This document shows, in pieces, positions 1 to 5,521 of a DNA stretch of 5,533 nt (position 1 is the stretch's first letter; each line of letters opens with the position of its first letter). The notes under the pieces are model-generated. The model was given only the letters and a program-made list of their open reading frames with translations. It did not search any database and was not told the DNA's origin. Source of the stretch: DASQUK01 sp050744525 (GTDB taxonomy: Bacteria; Actinomycetota; Acidimicrobiia; Acidimicrobiales; VFJN01); NCBI GenBank assembly GCA_050744525.1, contig JBOGHG010000258.1:1-5533 (forward strand). The letters run 5' to 3'. The translations under genes were made by a program, and so were the position numbers.

Positions 1-1413
1 CAGACCGTGCCTCGCGACGACGTCGAGGGCATGGCCGCGCTCCGGCGCTTGAGGGTCGCCTGCCGGGCGGCCAAGGAATTGCTCTCGTCCAGCCCCGACA
101 CGACCGTCGAGGTGATACTCCCTCACCTTTCGACCTCGGTGCCGATCCGCCGCGCCGACCTGGAGAACGACATCCGCCCGTCGCTGATGGCCGCCGTCGA
201 CGCGGCCGCCCAGACGATCGCCGCTGCGGGACTCGCCCCCGCGGACGTGCACGTCGCGCTGTTGGTGGGCGGGTCGTCGCGCATCCCACTGTTCGGCGAG
301 CTGGTCTCCAGTCGCCTGGGGCTACCGATCGTGGCCGACCCGTTTCCCGAGCTCACCGTCGCGCTCGGTGCGGCGTTGTTCGGCGACGACGGTCCACCGC
401 CACCCCCTCCGCCCGTCGGGGCGGGCGCCCGCGACGATCCCGACGCGCACGACCGCGACGAACCCGGCCCCGGAGCCGCCGACGACGTCGGGGCCCTCGC
501 CGCGTGGTTCGCCGACCCGGCCGCCGACACGTCGCAAGTCCCCGCGCCGGGACCCGCTCCCGGGGCCGCGATGCCCTGGGACGACCTCCCCGAGGCGCCA
601 CCGCTGGACGACGGGGCGGCGAACGCCGGCGCGTGGGACGCCACCGCGGGGAACGGTGGTGCTGGCGACGACGCCTGGGACCCCGCGGGCGACGACGCCT
701 GGGACCCCGCGGGCGACGACGCCTGGGAGCCCACGTGGGACGCCGACGAGGGCGAAGCCCCGGCTGACGCCACCCGGTGGGAGGGCGGCGAATGGACCGA
801 GTCGGTCGGGCACTGGGGCGATGTTTCCGCCGCTCCCGCCTCCTCGGCGGCCCGGCGCGTCGTCGGCCCGACAACCGGAGAGACCGACCTGTGGGGACCG
901 CCGGCCCGCCGGCGGCGACGGTCCGACGGCAACGGGGTCGACGACGGCGCTGCTGCGCCGTCGGGCACGGACCAGGCCGACGGCACGAACCCACGCCTGA
1001 TCGCAGCCATCATCGGCGGGGCCTTGGCGGTCGTCGGCATCGCAGGCGCGGCGTTGGCCACCGGGATTGGCGGCGCCGACGATCCCCAGCTCACCCTTGC
1101 CGACCCCGCCCGCTCGGCCCTCACTACGACATCGATGTCGACGACGACCTCGATGGCGACGACCACGACCTCGACGTCGACCACCACGACCACCACCGAG
1201 CCCGAGCCGGAGGAGGAGTGGGAGCCGCCGCCACCCCCTCCGACCGAGCCGCCGACCACGGCCCCGACCACGACAAGCACCACCGCGCCGCCGACCACGA
1301 CGACGACCGAGCCGCCGACCACGACGACGACCGAGCCGCCGACCACGACGACATGCCCGGGACACCCTGGGCCGCCGTCGACCACGACGACCACGCCGGG
1401 TGGCTGTGACTAG
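1..1413 (+). CDS. Hsp70-family (DnaK-like) protein with transmembrane helix and Thr/Pro-rich tail, 5'-truncated
   Basis: The reading frame is open from base 1, so the true start lies upstream; residue numbers here count from the GTG at 7. Residues about 12-126 match the last part of the Hsp70 ATPase domain: a helix with RAAKELLSSS (DnaK has KAKIELSS), the nucleotide-site segment LLVGGSSRIP (85-94) and the domain end DPFPELTVALGAALFG (111-126). No beta-sandwich peptide-binding domain follows. Instead come a proline run, an acidic Gly/Asp/Trp-rich linker (about 130-275, with tandem GDDAWDPA repeats at 220-243), five arginines (301-305), one hydrophobic helix (about 331-354) and a Thr/Pro/Glu stalk ending in CD. 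The arginines before the helix predict a cytoplasmic ATPase domain and an external stalk. Similar Hsp70-like membrane proteins occur in actinobacteria; client and role are unknown. The TAG stop lies one base before the assembly gap. The family call is secure; topology is predicted. Confidence 0.86.
   Translation, partial: QTVPRDDVEGMAALRRLRVACRAAKELLSSSPDTTVEVILPHLSTSVPIRRADLENDIRPSLMAAVDAAAQTIAAAGLAPADVHVALLVGGSSRIPLFGELVSSRLGLPIVADPFPELTVALGAALFGDDGPPPPPPPVGAGARDDPDAHDRDEPGPGAADDVGALAAWFADPAADTSQVPAPGPAPGAAMPWDDLPEAPPLDDGAANAGAWDATAGNGGAGDDAWDPAGDDAWDPAGDDAWEPTWDADEGEAPADATRWEGGEWTESVGHWGDVSAAPASSAARRVVGPTTGETDLWGPPARRRRRSDGNGVDDGAAAPSGTDQADGTNPRLIAAIIGGALAVVGIAGAALATGIGGADDPQLTLADPARSALTTTSMSTTTSMATTTTSTSTTTTTTEPEPEEEWEPPPPPPTEPPTTAPTTTSTTAPPTTTTTEPPTTTTTEPPTTTTCPGHPGPPSTTTTTPGGCD
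664..735 (+). repeat. 24-bp in-frame tandem repeat, 3 copies
   Basis: Two identical 24-bp units (664-687 and 688-711) are followed by a third (712-735) that differs at two bases. The unit is eight codons long and encodes GDDAWDPA, so copy-number change keeps the frame of the Hsp70-like gene. It lies in the acidic linker between the ATPase domain and the membrane helix. Confidence 0.9.
1288..1352 (+). repeat. 24-bp in-frame tandem repeat in the Thr/Pro stalk, 2.7 copies
   Basis: Units at 1288-1311 and 1312-1335 are identical and a third partial copy runs from 1336 to 1352. Each unit encodes PPTTTTTE. It belongs to a wider Thr/Pro-rich stretch (about 1120-1400) built from ACC/ACG codons, which encodes the predicted extracytoplasmic stalk of the Hsp70-like protein. 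Low-complexity DNA of this kind, next to the gap, is a plausible reason why the assembly broke here. Confidence 0.9.
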
Positions 1414-1414
1414 T

Positions 1415-1514
1415 NNNNNNNNNNNNNNNNNNNNNNNNNNNNNNNNNNNNNNNNNNNNNNNNNNNNNNNNNNNNNNNNNNNNNNNNNNNNNNNNNNNNNN
1501 NNNNNNNNNNNNNN
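1415..1514. other. Assembly gap (100 N)
   Basis: A run of exactly 100 N, the conventional placeholder for a gap of unknown size. The left flank ends in GACTAGT and the right flank begins ACTAGC, so both edges carry ACTAG. Real distance and content between the Hsp70-like gene and the downstream operon are therefore unknown. Confidence 0.98.
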
Positions 1515-1525
1515 ACTAGCTGAGA

Positions 1526-1546
1526 CGGCGGTACGCTTACCCGCCG
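1526..1546 (+). terminator. Hairpin, possible terminator of the upstream gene or leader element
   Basis: CGGCGGTA (1526-1533) pairs with TACC (1538-1541) and GCCG (1543-1546) around a CGCT tetraloop, with C1542 bulged, giving eight base pairs. No T-tract follows, so it is not a canonical intrinsic terminator, although U-poor hairpin terminators have been proposed in actinobacteria. If the gap is short it would sit just after the Hsp70-like stop codon. It could equally be part of the operon leader. Confidence 0.25.
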
Positions 1547-1550
1547 GTAA

Positions 1551-1631
1551 CCACGACGCCTCCTCCAGCTGGGCGGGCCACGGTCGTGGTGGACGACCGC
1601 GGTGACCGCCGGCGGTCTTGACCGCACGGTC
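1551..1631 (+). promoter_or_regulatory. Cluster of inverted repeats upstream of the glycosyltransferase operon (candidate operator/leader structure)
   Basis: Several dyads are packed into about 80 bp: CCAGCTGG (1565-1572), CCACG-GT-CGTGG (1578-1589), ACCGCGGT (1596-1603), the 14-bp perfect palindrome GACCGCCGGCGGTC (1604-1617) and GACCG-CA-CGGTC (1620-1631). The hexamer GACCGC recurs at 1595, 1604 and 1620, and CGGTC at 1581, 1613 and 1627. CCACGAC at 1551-1557 can also pair with GTCGTGG at 1583-1589. The position just upstream of the operon suggests a repressor or activator site or a structured mRNA leader. No convincing -35/-10 pair is visible; TTGACC at 1618 has no matching -10. High GC raises the chance of such palindromes. 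Confidence 0.4.
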
Positions 1632-1639
1632 AGTTGGAC

Positions 1640-1646
1640 GGAAAGG
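1640..1646 (+). promoter_or_regulatory. Ribosome binding site deciding the glycosyltransferase start
   Basis: GGAAAGG lies eight bases before the ATG at 1655. It supports that ATG over the in-frame TTG at 1634, which has no Shine-Dalgarno-like sequence. Confidence 0.6.
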
Positions 1647-1654
1647 TTGCAGGA

Positions 1655-2953
1655 ATGCATGCCGAGGAACGTGGGTTGCGTATCGCGCTGCTCGCCTATC
1701 GGGGCAAGCCCCACGTGGGCGGCCAGGGCGTCTACGTGCGCCACCTCTCGAAGGCGCTGGTCGACCTGGGTCACCACGTCGAGGTGCTGGGCGGCCAGCC
1801 CTACCCGGTGATCGATCCGCGGGTGCGGCTCGTCGAGCTGCCCAGCCTCGACATCTACAACGACCACTTCCCCATGCGGATGCCGGGCCTGTGGGAGCTC
1901 AAGCGTTGGACCGACTTCGTCGAGGTGGCGGCGTTCTCGGCCGGCCAGTTCCCGGAGCCCTTGGCCTTCAGCCTCCGCGCCTGGCAGCACCTGCACGGGC
2001 GCCGCGGCGAGTTCGATCTCGTGCACGACAACCAGTGCCTCGGCTACGGGCTGCTGGCGATGCAGCACGACGGGTTCCCGGTGCTCGGCACGATCCACCA
2101 CCCCATCACCGTCGACCGGCGGCTGGAGGTGGAGCACGCCCAGGGCTGGTACAAGCGGCTGACGCTGCGCCGTTGGTACTCGTTCACCGCCATGCAGACG
2201 CGGGTGGCCAAGCGGCTGCCGCGGGTCATCACGGTGTCCGAGAACTCCTTCAACGACATCGTCGCCGACCACGAGGTCGACCCGCCCCGGATGGCCATCG
2301 TGCCGGTCGGCGTGGACGTGGACCTGTTCCGGCCCCTGCCGGCCGTCGAGCCGGTGCCGGGGCGCCTCATCACGACCGCCAGCGCCGACGTCACCATGAA
2401 GGGACTGAGCTACCTGCTGGAGGCGGTGGCCAAGGTCCGCACCGAGCGCGCCGACGTCCACCTGGTGGTCATCGGCAAACGCAAGCCGGGTGGGCGGTCG
2501 GACGAGGTGATCCGTCGACTCGGCCTCGACGACCACGTCGAGTTCGTGACCGGGGTCCCGGACGAGCGCATCATCGAGCTCTACAGCGAGGCGCAGCTGG
2601 CGGTGGTGCCGTCGCTGTACGAGGGATTCTCGCTGCCGGCCATCGAGGCCATGTCCTGCGGGACCCCGGTGGTGGCCACCTCCGGAGGTGCGCTGCCCGA
2701 GGTGGTCGGCCGCGACGGCGTGACCGCCCTCGTGGTCCCCCCGGGCGACAGCGAGGCGCTGGCGGCCAAGCTCCGCTGGGCGCTGGACGAGCCGGGCCTG
2801 CGGGCGACCGTCGGCGCCGCCGGGCGGCGGCGGGTCGTCGACCAGTGGTCGTGGCGGCACACGGCCGAGCGAACCGTCGAGCAGTACCGGATACTCCTCG
2901 CCGAGGGTCCCAGCAGTGCGACGACGCCTGCGGCCGATCGGCGGACCGGCTGA
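1655..2953 (+). CDS. GT4-family (GT-B fold) glycosyltransferase; candidate ManT-like alpha-mannosyltransferase
   Basis: 432 residues, a normal length for a retaining GT-B enzyme of CAZy family GT4, which transfers a sugar from a nucleotide donor to a growing glycan in the cytoplasm. Visible marks: N-terminal RIALLAYRG strand and the acceptor-side glycine loop VGGQGVYVRHL (about 21-31); the interdomain VPVGVDVDLF segment (about 216-225), which usually opens the C-terminal domain; TMKG with Lys249 near the expected donor-phosphate site; and the EX7E motif EGFSLPAIE (Glu323 and Glu331) followed by CGTPVVAT and GGALPEVVG, the nucleotide-sugar-binding signature. No signal peptide or membrane helix is seen. 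The start is chosen for its Shine-Dalgarno sequence. It is the first gene of a coupled operon with a methyltransferase and a helical toroid protein. That context suggests building a methylated polysaccharide; by analogy with the mycobacterial MMP cluster the donor would be GDP-mannose. Donor and linkage cannot be read from the sequence. Confidence 0.93.
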   Translation: MHAEERGLRIALLAYRGKPHVGGQGVYVRHLSKALVDLGHHVEVLGGQPYPVIDPRVRLVELPSLDIYNDHFPMRMPGLWELKRWTDFVEVAAFSAGQFPEPLAFSLRAWQHLHGRRGEFDLVHDNQCLGYGLLAMQHDGFPVLGTIHHPITVDRRLEVEHAQGWYKRLTLRRWYSFTAMQTRVAKRLPRVITVSENSFNDIVADHEVDPPRMAIVPVGVDVDLFRPLPAVEPVPGRLITTASADVTMKGLSYLLEAVAKVRTERADVHLVVIGKRKPGGRSDEVIRRLGLDDHVEFVTGVPDERIIELYSEAQLAVVPSLYEGFSLPAIEAMSCGTPVVATSGGALPEVVGRDGVTALVVPPGDSEALAAKLRWALDEPGLRATVGAAGRRRVVDQWSWRHTAERTVEQYRILLAEGPSSATTPAADRRTG

Positions 2954-3711
2954 TGCTCACCGTCGACTACGACCGCCTCCGGCTCGCGCCCGGAGACCGC
3001 CTGCTCGACCTGGGCTGCGGCGCCGGGCGGCATGCGTTCGAGGCGCTGCGCCGCGGCGCCCGCGTGGTCGCCCTCGACTACGACGAGGCCGAGCTCAAGG
3101 ACGTGGCCGCCATCGCCGCCGCAATGGGCCAGGCCGGGGACATCCCCGACGGCGGCGGCGGCGCGACCACCCGCGGCGACGCCACGCGGCTGCCCTTCCC
3201 CGACGGGTCCTTCGACCGGATCATCGCCGCCGAGGTGCTCGAGCACATCGCCGACGACGAGGCCGCCATCCGCGAGCTGGCCCGGGTGCTCCGCCCCGGC
3301 GGCACCATGGCCGTGACCGTGCCGGCGTGGCTGGCCGAGCGGGTCTGCTGGGCGCTCTCGGACGAGTACCACGCCCCCTTCGTCGAGGGTGGTCACGTGC
3401 GGATCTACGCGGCGTCCGATCTGCGGGCCAAGTTGCGCCGCGCCGGGCTCGAGCCCCGCGACGCCCACCATGCCCACGGCATCCACGCCCCCTACTGGTG
3501 GCTGCGTTGCGCGGTCGGGCCCACCAACGACGGCAACCGGCTCGTGCGTGCCTACCACCAGGTGCTCGTGCGGGACATCGGCGGCACGCAGCCGTGGCGG
3601 CGGTTCACCCGGCTTGCCGACCGGATCCTGACGCCTGTGATCGGCAAGAGCTTCGTCGTCTACGCCCGCAAGCCGGTCGCCGATGCCGCGCCGGCGGAGG
3701 CACGCCGATGA
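2953..3711 (+). CDS. Class I SAM-dependent methyltransferase; candidate sugar O-methyltransferase of the operon
   Basis: 252 residues with a Rossmann-type SAM-binding core at the very N-terminus: motif I LLDLGCGAGR (17-26), the acidic residue ending strand 2 in VALDYD (Asp42, ribose contact), GDATRLPFPDGSFD (75-88) and AEVLEHI (93-99), then LRPGG (113-117). This is the Methyltransf_11/UbiE-like layout. The C-terminal part has a His/aromatic-rich stretch, HAHGIHAPYWWLRC (173-186), that may form the acceptor site, and ends IGKSFVVYARKP. A short Gly run (67-70) lies in the loop before strand 4. The ATG overlaps the glycosyltransferase stop by one base (TGATG), so translation is probably coupled; GGCGGA at 2940-2945 may help. 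Context suggests it methylates the glycan made by the upstream enzyme; in an MMP-like scheme it would be the putative 3-O-methyltransferase. The fold is certain; the substrate is inferred. Confidence 0.92.
   Translation: MLTVDYDRLRLAPGDRLLDLGCGAGRHAFEALRRGARVVALDYDEAELKDVAAIAAAMGQAGDIPDGGGGATTRGDATRLPFPDGSFDRIIAAEVLEHIADDEAAIRELARVLRPGGTMAVTVPAWLAERVCWALSDEYHAPFVEGGHVRIYAASDLRAKLRRAGLEPRDAHHAHGIHAPYWWLRCAVGPTNDGNRLVRAYHQVLVRDIGGTQPWRRFTRLADRILTPVIGKSFVVYARKPVADAAPAEARR
3696..3700 (+). promoter_or_regulatory. Ribosome binding site for the toroid protein gene
   Basis: GGAGG, within GGCGGAGG (3693-3700), lies seven bases before the ATG at 3708 and inside the end of the methyltransferase gene. 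It is the strongest Shine-Dalgarno sequence in the window and fixes the start at the ATGA overlap. Confidence 0.8.
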
Positions 3712-4787
3712 ACCTGGCCGACGTGCCCGACATCGTCACGGCCCGCGAGCTGCGCCAAACGGTCGACGCCATCGCGGAGTGGCAGCTCCCCTCCGGCATG
3801 GTCCCCTGGTTCCCCGAGGGCCACGCCGACCCCTGGAACCACGTCGAGGCGGCCATGGCGCTGACCCTGGGCGGCCGGCACGCCGAGGCCGAGCGGGCGT
3901 ACCAGTGGCTGGCCGAGCTGCAGCGACCCGACGGCGCCTGGCACCAGTACTACCTGTCCGACCGGGTCGAGCAGGACAAGCTCGACGCCAACGTCTGCGC
4001 CTACGCGGCCACCGGGGTGTGGCACCGCTGGCTGTGCACCCGCGACCGTGGGTTCGTCGAGACCATGTGGCCGGTGGTCGAGAGGGCGATCGATTTCGTG
4101 CTCGACCTGCAGACCCCGCGGGGCGAGATCCTGTGGGCCCGCCACGCGGACGCCACTCCCTGGTCGTTCGCCCTGCTGACCGGCTCGTCGTCGATGTGCC
4201 ACAGCCTGCGCTGCGCCATCGCACTGGCCGAGCTGCTGGGCCACGAGCGCCCCGACTGGGAGCTGTCGGCGGCTCGCCTGACGCACGTCATCCGCCACGT
4301 GCCCGATGCCTTCGCGCCCAAGCACCGCTGGGCGATGGACTGGTACTACCCGGTGCTCACCGGGGTGATCGCCGGCGACGAGGGACGGGAGCGCCTGGCC
4401 GAGCGGCACAACGCGTTCGTCATGGACGGCTGCGGCGTGCGCTGCGTGTCGGACCGACCCTGGATAACGGTGGCCGAGACCTGCGAGTACGCCCTGGCCA
4501 ACCTCGCGGTCGGCAACCACGAGCTCGGGAGAGAACTGTTCCGCTGGGCCCAGCGCTACCGCACCGACGACGGCCGCTACTGGACCGGCACGGTGTTCCC
4601 CGACGAGGCCCGGTTCCCTGTGGGCGAGCGGTCGACCTACACCGCCTCTGCGGTGGTGCTGGCGGCCGACGCCTTCGCCGCAGGCTCGCCCGCGAGCGGG
4701 CTGTTCACCCGCCACGACGAGGTGCTGCCGGCCCTGTTCGAGGCGGATGCCGAAGCCGAGGACGCCGCCGTCAGCGACCGCGACTAG
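3708..4787 (+). CDS. All-helical alpha/alpha-toroid protein ('prenyltransferase-like' family); candidate MmpH-like endo-glycosidase
   Basis: 359 residues, rich in amphipathic helices and Trp, with the repeated helix-hairpin look of alpha/alpha-barrel proteins (terpenoid cyclases, protein prenyltransferases, six-hairpin glycosidases). A QW-like motif QRPDGAW (72-78) explains why automatic annotation might say prenyltransferase or squalene-cyclase-like. No DXDD cyclase motif and no clear zinc triad are seen. Conserved-looking polar or acidic spots facing such a barrel could be HADPWNHVEAAM (39-50, Asp41 and Glu47), DKLDANVCAY (90-99), HADATPWSF (146-154), MDWYYP (210-215) and WITVAETCEY (252-261, Glu257 and Glu260). 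No signal peptide or membrane segment, so probably cytoplasmic. It overlaps the methyltransferase by four bases (ATGA). Sitting with a GT4 enzyme and two methyltransferases, a glycan-cleaving role like the MMP endomannosidase MmpH is more plausible than prenyl transfer. The last 20 or so residues are acidic and probably disordered. Fold class likely; activity inferred. Confidence 0.8.
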   Translation: MNLADVPDIVTARELRQTVDAIAEWQLPSGMVPWFPEGHADPWNHVEAAMALTLGGRHAEAERAYQWLAELQRPDGAWHQYYLSDRVEQDKLDANVCAYAATGVWHRWLCTRDRGFVETMWPVVERAIDFVLDLQTPRGEILWARHADATPWSFALLTGSSSMCHSLRCAIALAELLGHERPDWELSAARLTHVIRHVPDAFAPKHRWAMDWYYPVLTGVIAGDEGRERLAERHNAFVMDGCGVRCVSDRPWITVAETCEYALANLAVGNHELGRELFRWAQRYRTDDGRYWTGTVFPDEARFPVGERSTYTASAVVLAADAFAAGSPASGLFTRHDEVLPALFEADAEAEDAAVSDRD

Positions 4788-5413
4788 ACGGACGCCACGC
4801 GTTCGAGCACCCGCAGCGAGCCCACGGCCAGGCGTTCGGCGAACCGGCCGCTGGCGACGGCCGGCAGGTAGATCTGCTCGTACGGGGGGCGCCCCCCGTC
4901 GGCGGGGTCCGGGAACACGTCGTGGATGACCAGCGTGCCGCCGGGCGCCACGTGCGGCGTCCAGTGCTCGTAGTCGAGGCGCGCCGGCTCCTCGCCGTGG
5001 CCACCGTCGATGAAGAGCAGCGCCAGCGGCGTGCTCCAGTTGCCCGCCACCGCCGGCGAATCGCCCACCACGGCCACCACGGTGCCCTCGAGGCCGGCGT
5101 CGTGGACCGTGCGTCGGAACACAGGCAGGGTGTCCATCTTGCCGACCCCCGGATCGACGAGATCGGGCTCGTGCCACTCCCAGCCGGCCTGGTTCTCCTC
5201 GGACCCCCGGTGGTGGTCGATCGAGAACAACACCCGCCCCCGCTCCCGGGCGGCGGCGCCGAGGTAGACGGCGGACTTGCCGCAGTAGCCGCCCACCTCC
5301 AGCAGCGGCCCGTCGACGGCCACGGCCATGGCCGCGTCGTACAGCGCCTCACCCTCGTCACCGGGCATGAAGCCCCGGGCGGCCTCGGCCTTGGCCCGCA
5401 ACCGGGGATCCAT
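4784..5413 (-). CDS. Class I SAM-dependent methyltransferase, Methyltransf_24 type; candidate MeT1-like sugar 1-O-methyltransferase
   Basis: 209 residues from the ATG at 5413. SAM-fold motifs: LLEVGGYCGKSAVYL (37-51, motif I), FSIDHHRG with Asp66 (ribose contact), VVGDSP (115-120), LLFIDGGHGEEP (132-143) and PGGTLVIHDVF (157-167). The FIDGGH...HD pattern is typical of Methyltransf_24 and related metal-dependent small-molecule or sugar O-methyltransferases; Asp136, His139 and Asp165 are candidate metal or catalytic residues. This is a different subfamily from the operon methyltransferase. Start choice: GTG at 5419 and TTG at 5452 are also in frame, but none has a Shine-Dalgarno sequence and homology-like sequence begins after the ATG. 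The gene converges on the toroid gene and their TAG stops share CTAG (4784-4787). If the neighbours make an MMP-like glycan, this would be the MeT1 counterpart that caps the reducing-end 1-OH of a 3-O-methylated mannoside. Fold sure, substrate inferred. Confidence 0.9.
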   Translation of the reverse strand: MDPRLRAKAEAARGFMPGDEGEALYDAAMAVAVDGPLLEVGGYCGKSAVYLGAAARERGRVLFSIDHHRGSEENQAGWEWHEPDLVDPGVGKMDTLPVFRRTVHDAGLEGTVVAVVGDSPAVAGNWSTPLALLFIDGGHGEEPARLDYEHWTPHVAPGGTLVIHDVFPDPADGGRPPYEQIYLPAVASGRFAERLAVGSLRVLERVASV

Positions 5414-5421
5414 GCTCACGG

Positions 5422-5452
5422 ACGGTAGCTGCCGTCGGCCAAGGACGGGCAA
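5422..5452 (-). promoter_or_regulatory. Weak candidate promoter for a leaderless minus-strand transcript
   Basis: Reading the minus strand, TACCGT (5427-5422) fits the loose actinobacterial TANNNT -10 pattern and ends eight bases before the ATG at 5413, the spacing expected if transcription starts at or next to the start codon. TTGCCC (5452-5447) is a possible -35 but the spacer is 19 bases, longer than usual. The absence of a Shine-Dalgarno sequence is consistent with a leaderless mRNA. Confidence 0.22.
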
Positions 5453-5486
5453 GGCCGCGATTCAATCCGGGGGCGGATCGGTACGT

Positions 5487-5521
5487 CCTCCTGGCTTGCG
5501 GTGGCCAGTGCTGCCGGGAGG
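5487..5521. other. Inverted repeat near the window end
   Basis: CCTCCTGGC (5487-5495) can pair with GCCGGGAGG (5513-5521) over nine positions with one G-T wobble and a 17-base loop; CTGGC (5491-5495) can instead pair with GCCAG (5504-5508). No T-tract is seen on either side. It may be a terminator or leader of a neighbouring gene outside the window, or chance in GC-rich DNA. I see no gene in 5414-5533. Confidence 0.25.

Noticed and set aside
123..1394. Long minus-strand open frame opposite the Hsp70-like gene
   Set aside because: Its translation is low-complexity Val/Gly/Ser/Ala mirror of Thr/Pro/Asp codons; long antisense frames are expected in GC-rich coding DNA and the plus strand has clear Hsp70 motifs.
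1120..1400. CRISPR-like array in the repetitive stretch
   Set aside because: The repeats are contiguous in-frame Thr/Pro codons without unique spacers.
1618..1646. TTGACC at 1618 as a promoter -35 box
   Set aside because: No -10-like hexamer occurs at 16-19 bases downstream; that position is occupied by the Shine-Dalgarno sequence.
1634..1654. TTG at 1634 as the glycosyltransferase start
   Set aside because: No Shine-Dalgarno sequence before it, whereas GGAAAGG is well placed for the ATG at 1655; the added residues do not look like part of the GT-B fold.
1124..2860. Minus-strand open frame crossing the N gap
   Set aside because: It is continuous only because N codons do not read as stops, and it lies opposite the well-supported glycosyltransferase.
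3921..3944. QW-type motif as proof of a squalene/hopene-cyclase-like enzyme
   Set aside because: A single QXXDGXW-like motif without DXDD, with about half the cyclase length and no isoprenoid genes nearby, is not enough.
3660..5177. Long minus-strand open frame across the toroid gene and the convergent methyltransferase
   Set aside because: No recognisable domain; it overlaps two genes with clear motifs in other frames.
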